Shown one piece after another: positions 11,531-24,260 of a stretch of 64,000 nucleotides of DNA (the stretch's first letter is position 1; each line of letters starts with the position of its first letter). Under the pieces are notes generated by a model. It was given only the letters and a program-made list of their open reading frames with translations, had not been told where the DNA came from and ran no database searches. The stretch comes from Zanthoxylum bungeanum (Eukaryota > Streptophyta > Magnoliopsida > Sapindales > Rutaceae). The stretch covers positions 1-64,000 of the forward strand of contig SKCR01037648.1 in assembly GCA_019454045.1 (NCBI GenBank), in the 5' to 3' direction. The position numbers were made by a program, and so were the translations under genes.

Positions 11531-11797
11531 GTACATGCCAACGAGTTATGGTGTGTGTCTAACTGTTAAATGGATTTCTTGTTGCAGATTCCCCAGAAGG
11601 AGGGTGGAGCGAGGCTCTCTAAAGTACCCAAGCCTCTTAGGCTCTTATCGCTTGGTGACAGGAATAAGCAACAAGTCATCCAGATTAGTCTGTCACAATA
11701 GGCTACAAGTAGATGATTATCTAGGTGCCTTCACAGCTTTTCCTTCTAGAAGGGTAGTGAGTGAAGGAAGACACCAAACCATTACCCAGCCTAAACA
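11531..11797. other. Unassigned junction segment
   Basis: About 270 bases between the Tat-like interior and the first recognisable Athila codons. It contains TTTCTTGTTGCAG followed by an AGGAGGGTGGAG stretch, which looks like a splice acceptor, but no protein similarity follows. I cannot tell which element it belongs to. Confidence 0.35.
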
Positions 11798-12660
11798 CTG
11801 GAAATGTCCGGAAATGTCCTCACCATGAGATTCCAAAATGGCTTCAAGTCCAAACTTTCTATAATGGACTTTCTGGATTGTTGTGAACCACAATTGATGC
11901 TGCTGCTTGATGAGCACTAATGGAAAAATGAGAAGATCAAGCCTGGGACCTAATTGAAGAAATGACCAACAATAATTCCTTGTGGCCAACAGAAAGGAGA
12001 ATGTCCAAAGAATTGCTGGAATTTATGAAATTGGAGCCAATACAGCCCTCAACGCCAAGCTGGATCAGATATGCAAATTCATGGAGACTCTCAGAACACA
12101 AAGCAATATTGGATCCACAAGTTCACCATATGGAGGAGCACCAGAGCCAAATCAACAAGAAGAGATGGTGAATTATGTCAATAATTTCAACAGCCATAAC
12201 AATCCATATTCCAACACCTACAATCCAGGGTGGAGGAATCATCCCATTTTTTCATGGAGCAACAATTCAGGAATGAAGAATAATCCACCACCTGGATTCC
12301 AACAGCAGAACTATCCACCATCTGGATTCAAACAGCAGAATAAAGGCCAGGAAAATGAAAAAGAACCAGGAATAGTTGAAGTACTGACTCAACTAAAAAA
12401 ATATGATGTTATGTTTCAAAGTCAATGTGCTTTCATTAAAGCACTGGAGAATCAAATTGGACAACTGGCCAATGCTCAAAGTTACATACCACAATGAAAT
12501 CTTCCCAGCAACACAGAACCAAATCCAAGGAACCGAGGGAAGGAGAAATGTCAAGCCATTACTTTGAAAAACGGTACTGAGATCAACAAAGTTGTTGTAA
12601 TCAATGCATCCATTGAAGAAATTCCAAAAGAAACAGAGCAACAGATGGAGGAAAAAAACA
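11798..12660 (+). pseudogene. gag: Athila-1 gag C-terminal half
   Basis: The first codons read RKCPHHEIPKW, the end of the Retrotrans_gag domain, matching the same region of Athila-2 gag. After two stops the frame continues from about 11982 to 12497 with the low-complexity Gag tail usual in Athila elements: asparagine- and proline-rich segments, YSNTYNPGW, repeated PPxGF(K/Q)QQN, and a helical ALENQIGQLA segment near the end. No CCHC knuckle is visible. A stop at 12495 ends the frame, and the linker toward protease continues with frameshifts. The N-terminal half lies beyond the left break and is absent. Confidence 0.8.
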
Positions 12661-12734
12661 AAGGAAAAAGATCAAATCACTCCACCTCCACCTTTTCCAT
12701 AGCTTCTTCAGAAAAATAAACTGGATAAACAGTT

Positions 12735-13203
12735 TGCTCGTTTCTTGGAGGTTTTCAAAAAGTTACACATCAACATCCCATTTTCAGAAGCGTTAGAAGA
12801 AATGCCCAGCTATGTCAAAATCATGAAAGACATTCTTTCACGAAAATGGAGATTGGGAGATTATGAGACAGTAGCATTGACGGAAGAATGCAGCGCCATC
12901 ATTCAGAGGAAACTTCCCCCAAAGTTGAAAGATCCTGGCAGTTTTACTGTCCGATGCACCATTAGAGAACAATACATCAGTAAGCTTTAAGTGATTTAGG
13001 TGCAAGTGTTAATTTGATGCATTTTCTATTTACATGAAACTGCAAATTTGTGAAGCAATGCCTACCTCAGTCTCTCTGCAACTTGCTAATCGAACGCTCA
13101 TATTTTCGAGAGGAGTTGTTGAAGATGTGCTGGTCAAAGTTGACAAACTTATTCTCCCAGCAGATTTCATTATCCTTGACATGGAAAAAGACAAAGATGT
13201 ACC
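12735..13203 (+). pseudogene. pol: Athila-1 protease, interrupted
   Basis: Frames read FKKLHINIPF, LSRKWRLGDYETV, AIIQRKLPPKLKDPGSFTV, then SDLGASVNLMHF around 13000-13025, where DLGAS is the aspartic protease active-site form of Athila elements. SLQLANRTLIF and GVVEDVLVKVDK follow. A stop at about 12990 and a frameshift at the active site break the frame. The sequence stops at KDVP (13203), where the copia derivative begins, and resumes at 21084 with the IILGRP motif of the same domain. The same region in Athila-2 is better preserved. Confidence 0.85.
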
Positions 13204-15239
13204 TGTTGGACAATTATGACCCATAGCGTCACTATTTGTACAGATCATGGTGTTGTTGTACAAATTAACTATGTGACAAAGGAGATTGCTCTCTTATCAT
13301 TTGTGATTAGATCACCTAGATGTATAAATGATAGGAGGTACCTATGATTAGTTCCTGGATTGAGAATGATATGAGACAATATCAGTCCACGAAGGATTAA
13401 TAATTAAATATCCCTAGTCAGAGCATTGTCGAGATTGGACATCGATAAATGCGTAAAAGACTAGTATTACACTTGTGCACGTTGTGAGGGCATAACAACA
13501 TAGTTCTCATATATTTGGGTCTAGGATACTCATGCAAGTGTAATAGGAGGTTGTGTTTTACCGATGGTACGGGAAACAGCTTCGCTCTGGATAGACCCCC
13601 TCGGAATTCCATTGGTAGTATGACTATGTGTCTATGGAAATCCGAAATCAGGGTAGGTGTATTTGGTCTTAACCTGAGACTTACACCGCTAATACTTGCG
13701 ATAATCATTATACTTTGGTTTTGGTCGTGCAGGGCTTTAATCGGTTTTTATGTAGGCCTCTTCTGGGTATATCGAGAATCGTACTGTGTTGGGTGTGATG
13801 TCAAGACGAAAGTATCACTCCAGTCATAGTGGAGATGATGGTCACGTAGGATACGGGACTGGTTCTCTTAAATGCTACAGCTATCGGGATATTATGACAA
13901 GGTCATGTATATCCGATTATAGAGTCTAGTTACCAGACCTCCGACAAGTGCTTCGTACGGGGCAGAAACAATTCCAGCCCCAGGCCTAGCACGTGATCAT
14001 CCGATGCTGGATCGACATACACAATACTACGTATACTACGTCTGATATAGATCGCTTATTCATGTAAGCATGTTTCTGGAGAATTGGGTAGGCATGGCGC
14101 TTTGCTAGAAGCCACCATTGTCTTGTAAATCGGTAAAACGTAGTACTTGGTACTTACATGTTTGGATAGTCCGACGACCGAATTTACTGCCAACATATCC
14201 GGGGATCTCATGGGTCGCTTCCTGAAGATTCACCGATGACGTATGACTCGCACTCTAAATTAATCTGGGATTCATTAGAAGAGAGAGAAAATTAATATGG
14301 GATTAATTGCGAAGAGAGATAACGATTAATTTGGAATTAATCGATAAATTAATATATTCGATATATTAAACGAAAATGGATTTCGACACAGAATTAAAAT
14401 TATATTTTAATTCGAGCGAACGAGTTAATTTAGAATTAATTTGTTAGCGACGTGAATAGTAATTATACTAGGCATGATTATTTAATTAAATTAGATTTAA
14501 TTACGACGCAACAGAAAATTTATTAATTTGGAATTAGCGAACCCGAGCCCGAGAGTGTTTGCGAGCGCATTCGCATTTTGAATTTGAGTGCGGCACGCAA
14601 GTTACATCAAGCGTCAAATCATTAGTCGCATCAAGCTTCAAATCGCTAGTCACTTCAAGCGTCAAATCACTTGTCACTTTGAGTGATATGACTTGACAAG
14701 TTGATTGATTGAGTGATGTGACTTGATGAAGTGGTTGGCAAAAGCTTTAATCATTTGACTTTTTGAAAGAAAATTTATTATATCTTTATTTGATTTTTGA
14801 AAATCAATTTAAGTGTATATGATACACAGCAAACTCTCTCTCTCACCTCTCTTCTTCTATATTCACGCCCATAGTGGGCTGTTCTTGAGCTTCTGGTTTT
14901 GCTCACTACCGTGAGCAGTAAGAGAAGAAAATGAATGATTTTGTTGCAAAATCAAGGTGCTAGCACACTCCTAAGTCGTCCGTAGGTGATAGGGAAACCC
15001 ACCCGTGTGCATGGAATGATTAAAGAAGAAAGCTTGGAGCTTGATTCACCCTCACATGGCTGAATCTCTTGGACACCAAACTGCTCACTGCCGAATGCAC
15101 AAGGAGGGAGTAGAAGAATTTTTGTTGTCCACCGCATCACTCAACCGATCATTGTGAGTATTCCACGACTTCTTTGATTGTATTCGCACTTATTTTCATT
15201 GCTTGATAAATGATCTTGGGACCTTAGAGAATTCCAACA
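13204..15239 (+). repeat. 5' LTR of the copia derivative
   Basis: 2,036 bases with TGTTGG and CCAACA ends, followed directly by a primer-binding site. It contains the conserved hairpin-rich stretch at about 14260-14560. Its TATA region differs from those of Copia-C and -D (ATATATTTGGG in place of ATATATAAG), which makes this a separate subfamily. Confidence 0.85.
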
Positions 15240-15240
15240 A

Positions 15241-15253
15241 TGGTATCAGAGCC
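15241..15253 (+). promoter_or_regulatory. Primer-binding site, initiator-Met tRNA
   Basis: TGGTATCAGAGCC begins two bases after the LTR. It is the perfect initiator-methionine tRNA complement typical of plant Ty1/copia elements and is the best-preserved site in the window. Confidence 0.85.
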
Positions 15254-15667
15254 AATATTGAGCATGAAAATGACTTAGGGTTAAAATTGGGTAAAATTGA
15301 TTTTGATCATGAATAATGAAATTGGATGATTTAATATGCTTAATTGATGTTTAATTGAGGATTGATTGGATCAATTTGATGAAAAGGTGTTTGGAACATT
15401 TTTCCCCAATTTTTGATGTGTTGGCCGAATGTCAACTATGCCCTAATGTCTTGGATTTTGATTTTTTGATCATTGGGTGTGTTGGAAATCAATTGGGGAT
15501 GTTGATTTAATGTTGATTTGGATTCAATTGGATTGGATTTAAAATTGGACATGAAAATCCCATTTGGCCGGGACATGAGAAGCATGTAATTGGGTTTGAT
15601 TTTTGTTAAATTGTGTTGGACATTATTTAATGTTGATAAGCATGATTTCATAAGGTTCCATAAAATC

Positions 15668-17575
15668 ATGGAACAATTATGACCCATAGCGTAACTATTT
15701 GTACAAATCATGGTGTTGTTGTACAAATTAACTATGTGACAAAGGAGATTGCTCTCTTATCATTTGTGATTAGATCACCTAGATGTATAAATGATATGAG
15801 GTCCCTATGATTAGTTCCTGGATTGAGAATGATATGAGACAATATCAATCCACGAAGGATTAATCATTAAATATCCCTAGTCAGAGCATTGTCGAGATTG
15901 GACATCGATAAATGCGTAAAAGACTAGTATTACACTTGTGCGCATTGCGAGGGCATAACGGCATAGTTCTCATATATTTGGGTATAGGATACTCATGCAA
16001 GTGTAATAGGAGGTTGTGTTTTACCGATGGTATGGGAAACAGCTTCGCTCTGGATAGACCCCCTCAGAATTCCATTGGTAGTATGACTATGTGTCTATGA
16101 AAGTCCGAAATCAGGGTAGGTGTATTTGGTCTTAACCTAAGACTTGCACCGCTAATACTTGCGACAATCAATTTACTTTGGTTTTGGTCGTCCATGGCTT
16201 TAACTGGTTTTTTTGTACGCCTCTTCTGGGTATATCGCGAATCGTAGTGTGTTGGGTGTGATGTCAAGACGGAAGTATCACTCCAGTCATAGTGGAGATG
16301 ATGGTCACGTAGGACACGTGACTGGTTCTCTTAAATGCTACAGCTATCGGGATATTATGACAAGGTCATGTATATCCGATTATAGAGACTAGTTACCAGA
16401 CATCTGACATGTGCTTCATACGGGGCAGACACAATTCCATCCCCAGGCCTAGCACATGATCATCTAATGCTGGATCGACATACACAATAATACGTATACT
16501 ACGCCTGATATAGATCGCTTATTCCTGTAAGCATGTTTCTAGAGAATTGGGTAGGCATGGCATTTTGCTAGAAGCCAACCTTGTCTTGTAAATCGGTAAA
16601 ACGTAGTATTTGGTACTTACGTGATCGGATAGTCCGACGACCGAATTTACTGCCAACATATCCGGGGATCTCATGGGTTGCTTCCCGAAGATTCACCGAT
16701 GACGTATGACTCGCACTCTAAATTAATCTGGGATTCATTAGAACAGAGAGAAAATTAATCTGGGATTAATTGTGGAGATATTTTATCTGGGATAAAATAT
16801 CATTTAAAGAGAGATAAAGATTAATTTGGAATTAATTGATAAATTAATATATTCAATATATTAAACTATTTGTAATATATTAAACTATTCGACATGGTGT
16901 TGTTGTATAAATTAACTATTTGTACAGATTATTTGCGAGCGCATTCGCATTTCGAATTTGAGTGTGGCACGCAAGTCAAATCAAGCGTCAAATTGCTAGT
17001 CGTATCTAGCGTCACATCATTCGTCAATCAAGTGATGGATGTCTTTCACTTTGAGTGATTGACGCCAGTCACTATTCACTGAGTGATGGATTGATGAAGT
17101 GATGTGTGTGGTTGGTGCCATTAGGGCTTGACTTTTTGAAAGCCAAATTCTTGGCAAATGAATTTGAAGCCAACAACACACAACTCTCTCTTTCTCTCAT
17201 CTCTCTCTCTCCCGCCCATGGAGGGCTTTTGCTCACTGGTTTTGGCAGTTCACTGTTGTGAACCAAGATGAATAGGGAAGCTTAGAGTCACGATTTTGTG
17301 GCAAAATCGGGAGTGCTAGCACACTACGAAGTCATGCGAAGGTGATAGGGAAGTCCAACCATGAGCCGGGAATCGTTTGATGAAGCTTGGATTCTTGGAG
17401 ATGGAACTGAAAATGGAGGACCATGGACTGCTCACTGCAGTGAACTGTCAAAGATCATAAATCGATTTTTATTTTTTTAGCGTCGCTCAACTGATCGATG
17501 TGAGTATTCCGCAACTTCTTTGATTTGTATTCGCACTTATTTCATGCTTGTTTATGATCTTGGGACCTTAGCAAA
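15668..17575 (+). repeat. Second LTR inside the copia derivative
   Basis: Closely similar to 13204-15239 but without the first few bases: the leader joins it at ATGGAACAATTATG. The end is degenerate, and PBS-like 'atcttgagcaagg' text follows. No target duplication was seen, so it arose by recombination or template switching more likely than by a separate insertion. A fragment of the LTR head replaces part of its middle at about 16890-16935. Confidence 0.75.
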
Positions 17576-20561
17576 CACCAATAATTTTATCTTGAGCAAG
17601 GTTGAGCATGAAATTGATTTAGGGCTTAAAATTGGGTAAATTGATTTTGAGTATGATTTGATTAAATTGGATGTTTGAATATGCTTAAATCATGTTGAAT
17701 TGAAGTTTGATTTGATCAATTTCAAGAAAATTGATTTGGAACAATTGTCCCCAAAATTGGATGTGTTGGCCGAATGGTTGATGATCCCAAATGTCTTGGA
17801 ATTTTGTTTTTTGATTCATTGGATGACATGAAAACGATTGGGAAAATTGATTTAGGATTTGATTGGATTGAATTCGGAATTAATTTGAAAATTTCCCCAT
17901 TGCCGAAAGTTTGAGAAGCCCTATTGTCTTGGTGATTTTGATTTTTTGATCATTGGATGTGTTGGAAATCATTTGGGAATATTGATTTAATGTCGAATTG
18001 GATTTAATTTGATTGAATTCGAATCGGACATAAAATGCCCTATATTGCCGAGATATGTAGCATGTGTTTTGGGTTTGATTTTAATTAAATTGTGTTGGAC
18101 ATGATTTAATATTAATGAGCATGATTAGTTGTGTAAATTGATGATTTGGAAATGTTAATTTATGTGATTAATTATGCAATGCACTTTGTTTAATTAAATT
18201 ATGAAATTGGATTTTTATGGTTTAATTAAATTGGGCCTATTTTGGAAATTGGACTTTTAAAGTTGTTATTGGGCTTATTGGGCTTGGTTGTACTAAGTTG
18301 GGTTTAGGCAAAATTGGTTGAATCTAATTGGGCCCAAAACTGCATCCATAAAGCCCAAATGCGACTATTGGACCTTTAAAGTTTAATTGGGCCTAATGGG
18401 CCTAAATTGATTTCTAGGCTTATGGGTAATTCCCGGATTGGATTTTGGTTATTCGGTTTGACCCGAGTTGACCAAAAGTCCACGCCTTAAGAAATTAATT
18501 AAAATCCCATTGGACTTTAATTAAATTGACGTTACGTTAATCGGGCTTTGAGACCCGTAACGATTAAATTTGGAATTTAAGTCGTAAAAGGTTTACTATT
18601 AAAGTGTAATGTTTAATTTGGAATTAAATAAGCGAATTAGAATTAAATTCATATTGAATTGGATTTAATTATGTAGTTTAATTTAATTCGAGAATTCGTA
18701 CTTTGAGTACTTATTCGTAAAACGAGTTTGACTCGAGCAAAATCAAATCGTTGTTTGAACATTGGATGATCACTAATTATCAGATTAATTAATTTGATTA
18801 GATTGATTGATAACATGCTTGTGTGAATACATGGTTACGATGCATGAATAATGTATATCAGATGGATATTAGTTGGGTGGGGCAATTTTAGAAATTGTTG
18901 TTGTAAATTTGATTTATTAATTGGACCTGCGTGTCCAGCCTTATCACCTCCTTATTCTTTGTATTCTCTTCTCACCTATTACCCTCAATGTAAATGAGGT
19001 TTCTTTAGAAGTGTAGTGTAATGGGTAGAAGTAATACATGTGCTAGCGGGAGAGAGAAAGGGAGAGATTTGATCTAGGATCAATGTGTAAAGTATCCATC
19101 CGCATATCATTATTATTTTATTATACGCACGTTATTATGTGTTTAGAATGCATGATTAAGGGTGTATGATGATGACACCTTAACAAAGATAATAAATTGG
19201 TTGCCAATTTGCACTCGAAAAACCCTCACAAAATATTAAGCGTTTTTCCTTCTATTGAGTGATTCTCACTCAAGATCCGAGACTAGCATTGGCTTGTTGG
19301 GCAAAGTCAAGGCCTTTGTCCGTCGAGGATGTGTTTGAATCACGAAGGCTTTGTTCCATATTGGTGTCTTGTCCAAGTTGTGGTTTGTTGGCCAAAGTCA
19401 AGACCACTTCTTGTCCATCGACATTGCTTACGAAGCTTTCCATGGTCAATGGGTCGCGCTTAACTGGGATCACTAAGTTTGTTGTGCCAAAGCCAAGGCT
19501 TAGTTGATTCAGAGGAAAAAGGTTAGGTAATACATTGGATGTATTGGCATATATAAGATATATGTTTCGGACATGGATGTCCCCCTACCGGATCTAGGAA
19601 TTGGATTGGATCCAATCGATCTTAGAGATCTACCTAGTTAATTATCATACAATTTGTTGGCCAAAGTCAAGATTTTGTGATATTTAACGGGATCCTAGCC
19701 CGCTAGGATACACGGTTTCCCGAGTACTCGACAGAGGGTTAGAGGCTCGCCGAAAAATAGTAGGAGGCAAGAATTGAATTTGCAATATTCGTTTAATTAC
19801 TTGCCATACGCGCTCAAACAAATATCATTCGTCATATAAATTAAATGTTAGTTAGACTAATATTTAAACGTTGTTTTAATTAACAGTTGGACTGTATTCA
19901 ACTAATTCATTTATAGTTGGTTATATAATTGGATTATAGTAATCAATATATTTGATTTAATTAATTTATAGTTGATTAAATAGTTGTACTATTGTAATCA
20001 TTATAATAAATAGTACCTAAATCGTTGATTAAATAGTTGGACTATTAGAATCAAGATAAAATTGAAAGATTGACATTTAAAACATAATCCTAGGGAAAAT
20101 GAATTTAAATGGTTTACTTTTCAAATTGGGAATAATTTCAGGATGGTCCTGAAAAATAATAAGTTACTTTATTTGATAAAATAACATATTATGCCTAAGC
20201 CCGAAGTTAAGCAAATAGTAGAGCATAATCTTTGGAAGATTTATATAATGATAACCTTAGTGCTTAATCCATTAAGCTTGTCACAGTAGACTCCTTAATT
20301 TCTTAATCAGAACTAAGGATTAGATCCTTAAAGTATGATACTGAAATTGAAGGATCTTCATAAATCTATACTTAGATTTTAGAAGTACTAAATTGCAATA
20401 AATGACCCTTGGAGAGTTAATGAGTATTCTCAAGGAGATAAAGTCAAACTTTGTAATTAGGCAAGTAGCGCAAGGCGTACCTTACTTCGATATTCTAGAA
20501 GGCCAAGGCTTGGCCAAAGGCTTCTGGAGTGTTGAAAAGGGAAAAGGCAAAATCATTATAA
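17576..20561 (+). other. Leader region of the copia derivative, non-coding
   Basis: Matches the leader of Copia-D (46268-49240) and Copia-C in order. It includes the GGGCC-rich stretch (18230-18420), the three TTGTTGG(C/G)CAAAGTCAAG copies (19294-19311, 19385-19402, 19654-19671) and the AGTTGGACTATT minisatellite (about 19845-20060). It ends near the start of the gag region and contains no gag motif. Confidence 0.7.
19270..19473 (-). CDS. Conserved antisense frame in copia leader, unknown product
   Basis: A 67-residue frame on the strand opposite to the element, the counterpart of 1584-1865 and 60701-60943. It keeps RDPLTMESFV, VDGQEVVLTLANKPQLGQDT and SSTDKGLDF and lacks the first ~20 residues because of an upstream stop. 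No known domain. The common occurrence of the frame may only reflect recent common ancestry of the leaders. Confidence 0.3.
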   Translation of the reverse strand: MIPVKRDPLTMESFVSNVDGQEVVLTLANKPQLGQDTNMEQSLRDSNTSSTDKGLDFAQQANASLGS

Positions 20562-20642
20562 TCTCCTTTGTCACATAGTTAATTTGTACAACAACACCAT
20601 GATCTGTACAAATAGTGATGCTATGGTTCATAATTGTCCAAC
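20562..20642 (-). repeat. Inverted copy of the first ~80 bases of the LTR
   Basis: The reverse complement reads GTGTTGGACAATTATG and continues with the LTR head through 'actatgtgacaaagga'. It replaces the missing U3 of the last LTR, so the LTR begins with its own head in inverted orientation. Confidence 0.8.
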
Positions 20643-21083
20643 ACTTTCTCCTAACCAACCAATCAATAACACAACAAAATCTCTCTCTCACCTCTCTTCT
20701 TCCTTATTCACGCCCAAAGTGGGCTGTTCTTGAGCTTCTGGTTTTGCTCACTGCCGTGAGCAGTAAGAGAAGAAAAGGAATGATTTTGTTGCAAAATAAA
20801 TGTGCTAGCACACTCCGAAGTCGTCCGTAGGTGATAGGGAAACCCACCCGTGTGCATGGAATGATTAAACAAGAAAGCTTGGAGCTTGATTCACCCTCAC
20901 ATGGCCGAATCTCTTGGACACCAAACTGCTCACTGCCGAATGCACAAGGAGGGAGTAGAAGAATTTTTGTTGTCCACCGTATCGCTCAACCGATCATTGT
21001 GAGTATTCCGCGACTTCTTTGATTGTATTCGCACTTATTTTCATTGCTTGATAATGATCTTGGGACCTTAGAGAATTCCAACA
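20643..21083 (+). repeat. 3' end of the terminal LTR of the copia derivative
   Basis: Matches the last ~440 bases of 13204-15239, from the CTCTCTCTCACC stretch to the terminal CCAACA. It is followed by GTACA, the partner of GTACC at 13199-13203. Confidence 0.85.
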
Positions 21084-21435
21084 GTACATATCATCCTTGG
21101 AAGACCATTATTGGCTATAGGTCGAACAGTTATTGATGTAAAAAAAATGAGAACTAACCATGAAAGTTCAGGACCAAGAAGTTACCTTTAATGTTTTCAA
21201 AGCCATGAAATTCCCAAGTGATGAAAAAGAGGAAGAATTTTTCAGAGTTGATGTTGTTGATAGTATCATCCAGGATACTAAGCCACCTCCCACAGACAAA
21301 CTTGAAGCTTGCATCACCAATATGACTGACATCGAACTAGATATTGAAATCCTAGAATGTACCAACTATCTTGACAAACTATTTCGGTTCAAATCGACAC
21401 CACCAGTTGAAAGTCTGGAACTCCCGAAAAAATGA
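21084..21435 (+). pseudogene. pol: Athila-1 protease end and linker to reverse transcriptase
   Basis: Resumes with I(I)LGRPLLAIGRTVIDV, the C-terminal hydrophobic motif of the retropepsin fold and what follows it. After a frameshift at about 21150 a 91-residue frame continues with VQDQEVTFNVFKAM, which is also present in Athila-2 (VQDQEVTFNVFKAMNF). This acidic linker leads to the reverse transcriptase. A stop at 21433 ends the frame. Confidence 0.8.
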
Positions 21436-21469
21436 GTGAATCAATCCCTCAATTGAAGAACCACCGCAG

Positions 21470-22138
21470 TTGGAGCTGAAGTTACTTCCGAGCCATCTCA
21501 AGTATGCATTCATTGGAAAATCTTCTGAATTTCCTGTTATTATTTCTTCGTCGCTAACATTGGAGCATGAAGAAAAGTTATTGAGAGTGTTACGAGAACA
21601 CAAGAAAGCCATTGGCTGGACTATAGCAAAAATTCGAGGCATTAGTCCATCATTTTGCATGCACAAGATTCTAATGAATGATGAGTACAAACCCATAGTG
21701 GAGCATCAACGGAGACTAAATCCAATCATGAAGGAGGTCGTGAAGAAAGAAATTATCAAATGGCTGGATGCAGGCATCATTTACCCCATCTCAGATAGCA
21801 CTTAGGTGAGTCATATGCAGTGTGTACCAAAGAAATGAGGAATAACTGTAGTCACAAATGAAAAGAACAAGTTGATTCCAACAAGAACGGTGACTTGATG
21901 GAGAGTATGCATGGACCACCGGAAGCTGAACAAAGTAATAAGGAAAGATCATTTTTCGCTACCATTCATTGATCAGATGTTGGACAGACTGGCGGGACAT
22001 GAATTCTATTACTTTCTGGATGGATATTCGAGGTAAAATCAGATTTCCATCGCCCTAGAAGATCAGGAGAAACCCATTTTTACATGTTTGTATGGTACTT
22101 TTACATTTCGCGGGATGCCATTTGGACTATCTAATGCT
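21470..22138 (+). pseudogene. pol: Athila-1 reverse transcriptase, N-terminal part
   Basis: Contains LPSHLKYAFIG, the HKKAIGWTIAKIRGISPSFC block and VKKEIIKWLDAGIIYPI, then in other frames CMDHRKLNKVIRKDHF, LPFIDQMLDRLAGH, FLDGYS and YGTFTFRGMPFGLSNA. These are blocks 1-4 of Ty3/gypsy reverse transcriptase in order. The catalytic YxDD block and RNase H should follow but are missing: the domain stops at 22138, where the Athila-2 LTR starts, and the right flank of Athila-2 resumes in integrase. Stops at 21803 and about 21895, plus a stop in place of a codon after FLDGYS, inactivate it. Confidence 0.9.
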
Positions 22139-24260
22139 TGACCGGCTTAAACACACACGTATAACGCAAGCGCACGTATCGTTCAAGTAGTATAAAAAGT
22201 ATCGATCCCACGAGGACTTAATACCTAAGCTATTAATTTTATGAGGTCAAATGATTACTAGTATCTAACAGGTTGTTTGATAGATTTGAAAAGGTGACGA
22301 TTCTAAATTTAAAAATAAGTAAATAAAATTGTTCGAAAGTAGGTTTAAGAAAGTTCACTATTAAAAACTATCTAGGGTTGTGATTTCTTCCAATATCATT
22401 TTAAAGATGAAGTGGTTATCTTAAAGTTGGGTAATATATTGATTTATTAACCTGTAACACTAAATTATGTGTAAGCCTCTGTCGATGGTCAGACACAAAT
22501 ACCCAGTATAACCCAATGGAACCATATGTCTATGTCAACCAAATTACCTGGATTCATTAAGATTAAGTTCCAATTATGGCTACCCCCGCCCGACATGAAT
22601 ATTCTTATCCTGTAAGGAAATCTATTAAAGGGTTATCTATCCTCAAGGAAGATCGTGGGCTATTGAGTCTAAGGTCTTAAACTTAAAATCCCTATGTCTA
22701 GTTCATTTTCAGTTTACCAGTTCAATTTTATTAATGGCTAGTTAATAAAAAGCATTAAGATTAAGACTCAAAAAATAAACCTTTATATTACCCAAACTAT
22801 AATTTAACCCCTTATAAACCGGTGATATTGGATTTCATCACAACCCTAGATAACTGGCTTAGTTACGACACATATTTACGGGTAGTAAAAATTTAAAGAA
22901 AATAAAAGACATAAAGTAAATTCTGAAAATTAAATACTGAAAAGTAAATTGCTGAAAAGTAAAAAAAAGAAAAAAGTAAAAGTAAAAAGTAAAAAGTAAA
23001 AAGTAAAAAGTAAAAAAAAATAAAAGTAAATTACTGAAAGTAAATTACTGAAATTAAATAAAGTAAAAGTACAATAAAAGAAAATGCTGGGGTTAGATGA
23101 TCAACTTTTATTAATACTATTTTAGATATCTCCCTTAATATAATATATTAACTTTGCGTGATAATTACCAACCATCCATATAGGCGGTATCCTGATTAAG
23201 TCAAATTAATAATTAATTACCAACCGACCAACCAGGCGGTATCCATACTTAGTCAGGTTAAAACCAATTTATAATTAATTTACAACCGGCCAATATAGTG
23301 GTATCCTCATTAAGTCAGATTTTAAATAGTTTATATTTTATATTTAAGGGAGATTAATCTAGATAGCAATAATAAAAGCTTTACCTTTTACCCCAGCAAA
23401 GGGGAGTTACCTCCTCATTGCTTGAAAAATAAAAACTGCAAAAGTAAAGAAAGAAAAGGTTTGTGCGTAAAAGTAAATTGCGGAAAGTAAAAACTGAAAA
23501 GTAAAGAAAAGAAAGTGCGAAAGCGGAAATTAATTACTGGAAGCTGTAAATAAACAAACAAGATACAATCTTCTTATTTATTCATTAGGAATTTCAAAGA
23601 ATAAAGTATGAATTTTACAAATGAAATGGCTTGGTATTTATAGGCAAAATTTGCCTATATCAAATCATCCATCAAATTCTCCACCAAATCTTATTAATTT
23701 CTCCACTAATTACTCCACCAAATCCATAATTGCTCCACTAATTGCTTATCTTGTTTGGTGTTGATTTGATAATTTTTATTAATTATTTACTAATTTATAT
23801 TTTGCTTTGAAAATGATTGATAATGACTTTAATAATTACACATCACACACTTTTGGATGGTTCATCAATTTCAGTCATGAACTCTTCCGAATTCGAAAAT
23901 ATTTGCTCTTTAAAAGTTGTATATCTTTGAGTCTTCTTTAATCTGGTACTTGAATCACCTCAATCCGATATCTGAGTAAAATGTTATGCCCAAAATACGA
24001 CAGATGCACAAAACTGGAATTCCCAAAACTGCACTTCGTCAAAACGCCCTTTCAAGTTTCCAATCTCCAAAATTAATATATCAAGTCCAATAATTGCCCT
24101 TATTTGACCCATATTTCATCCTAAATGATTTCATTGAGACCCGATATTATTTTATCTGCAAAATAAACTAAAACACATCAAAACATTCATCAAACCCGAG
24201 AAACTAAACAAAATATTAAGTTAAAGGGGCGGTAAATATTAATATATTTTCCGCTCATCA
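22139..24260 (-). repeat. 3' LTR of Athila-2
   Basis: 2,122 bases; on the minus strand TGATGAGCGG at the start and CCGGTCA at the end. It holds an A-rich AAAAGT simple repeat (about 22966-23040), a TATAAATA box on the minus strand near 23640, and three degenerate ~65-base direct repeats with the core ACCAACC...GGCGGTATCC (23160-23320). The U3 portion (about 23650-24250) is unrelated to the U3 of the Athila-1 LTR, whereas the downstream part matches it. Confidence 0.9.

Larger units (their letters stand above)
13204..21083 (+). mobile_element. Rearranged copia derivative without genes
   Basis: Starts TGTTGG and ends CCAACA, with a five-base target duplication GTACC (13199-13203) and GTACA (21084-21088). 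It lies in the Athila-1 protease, which continues across it. Structure: full LTR, primer site, 0.4 kb of leader, a second LTR, 3 kb of leader, a short inverted LTR head, and the tail of an LTR. No gag or pol motif was found over 7.9 kb. It resembles a large non-autonomous derivative that has also suffered internal recombination. Confidence 0.8.
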
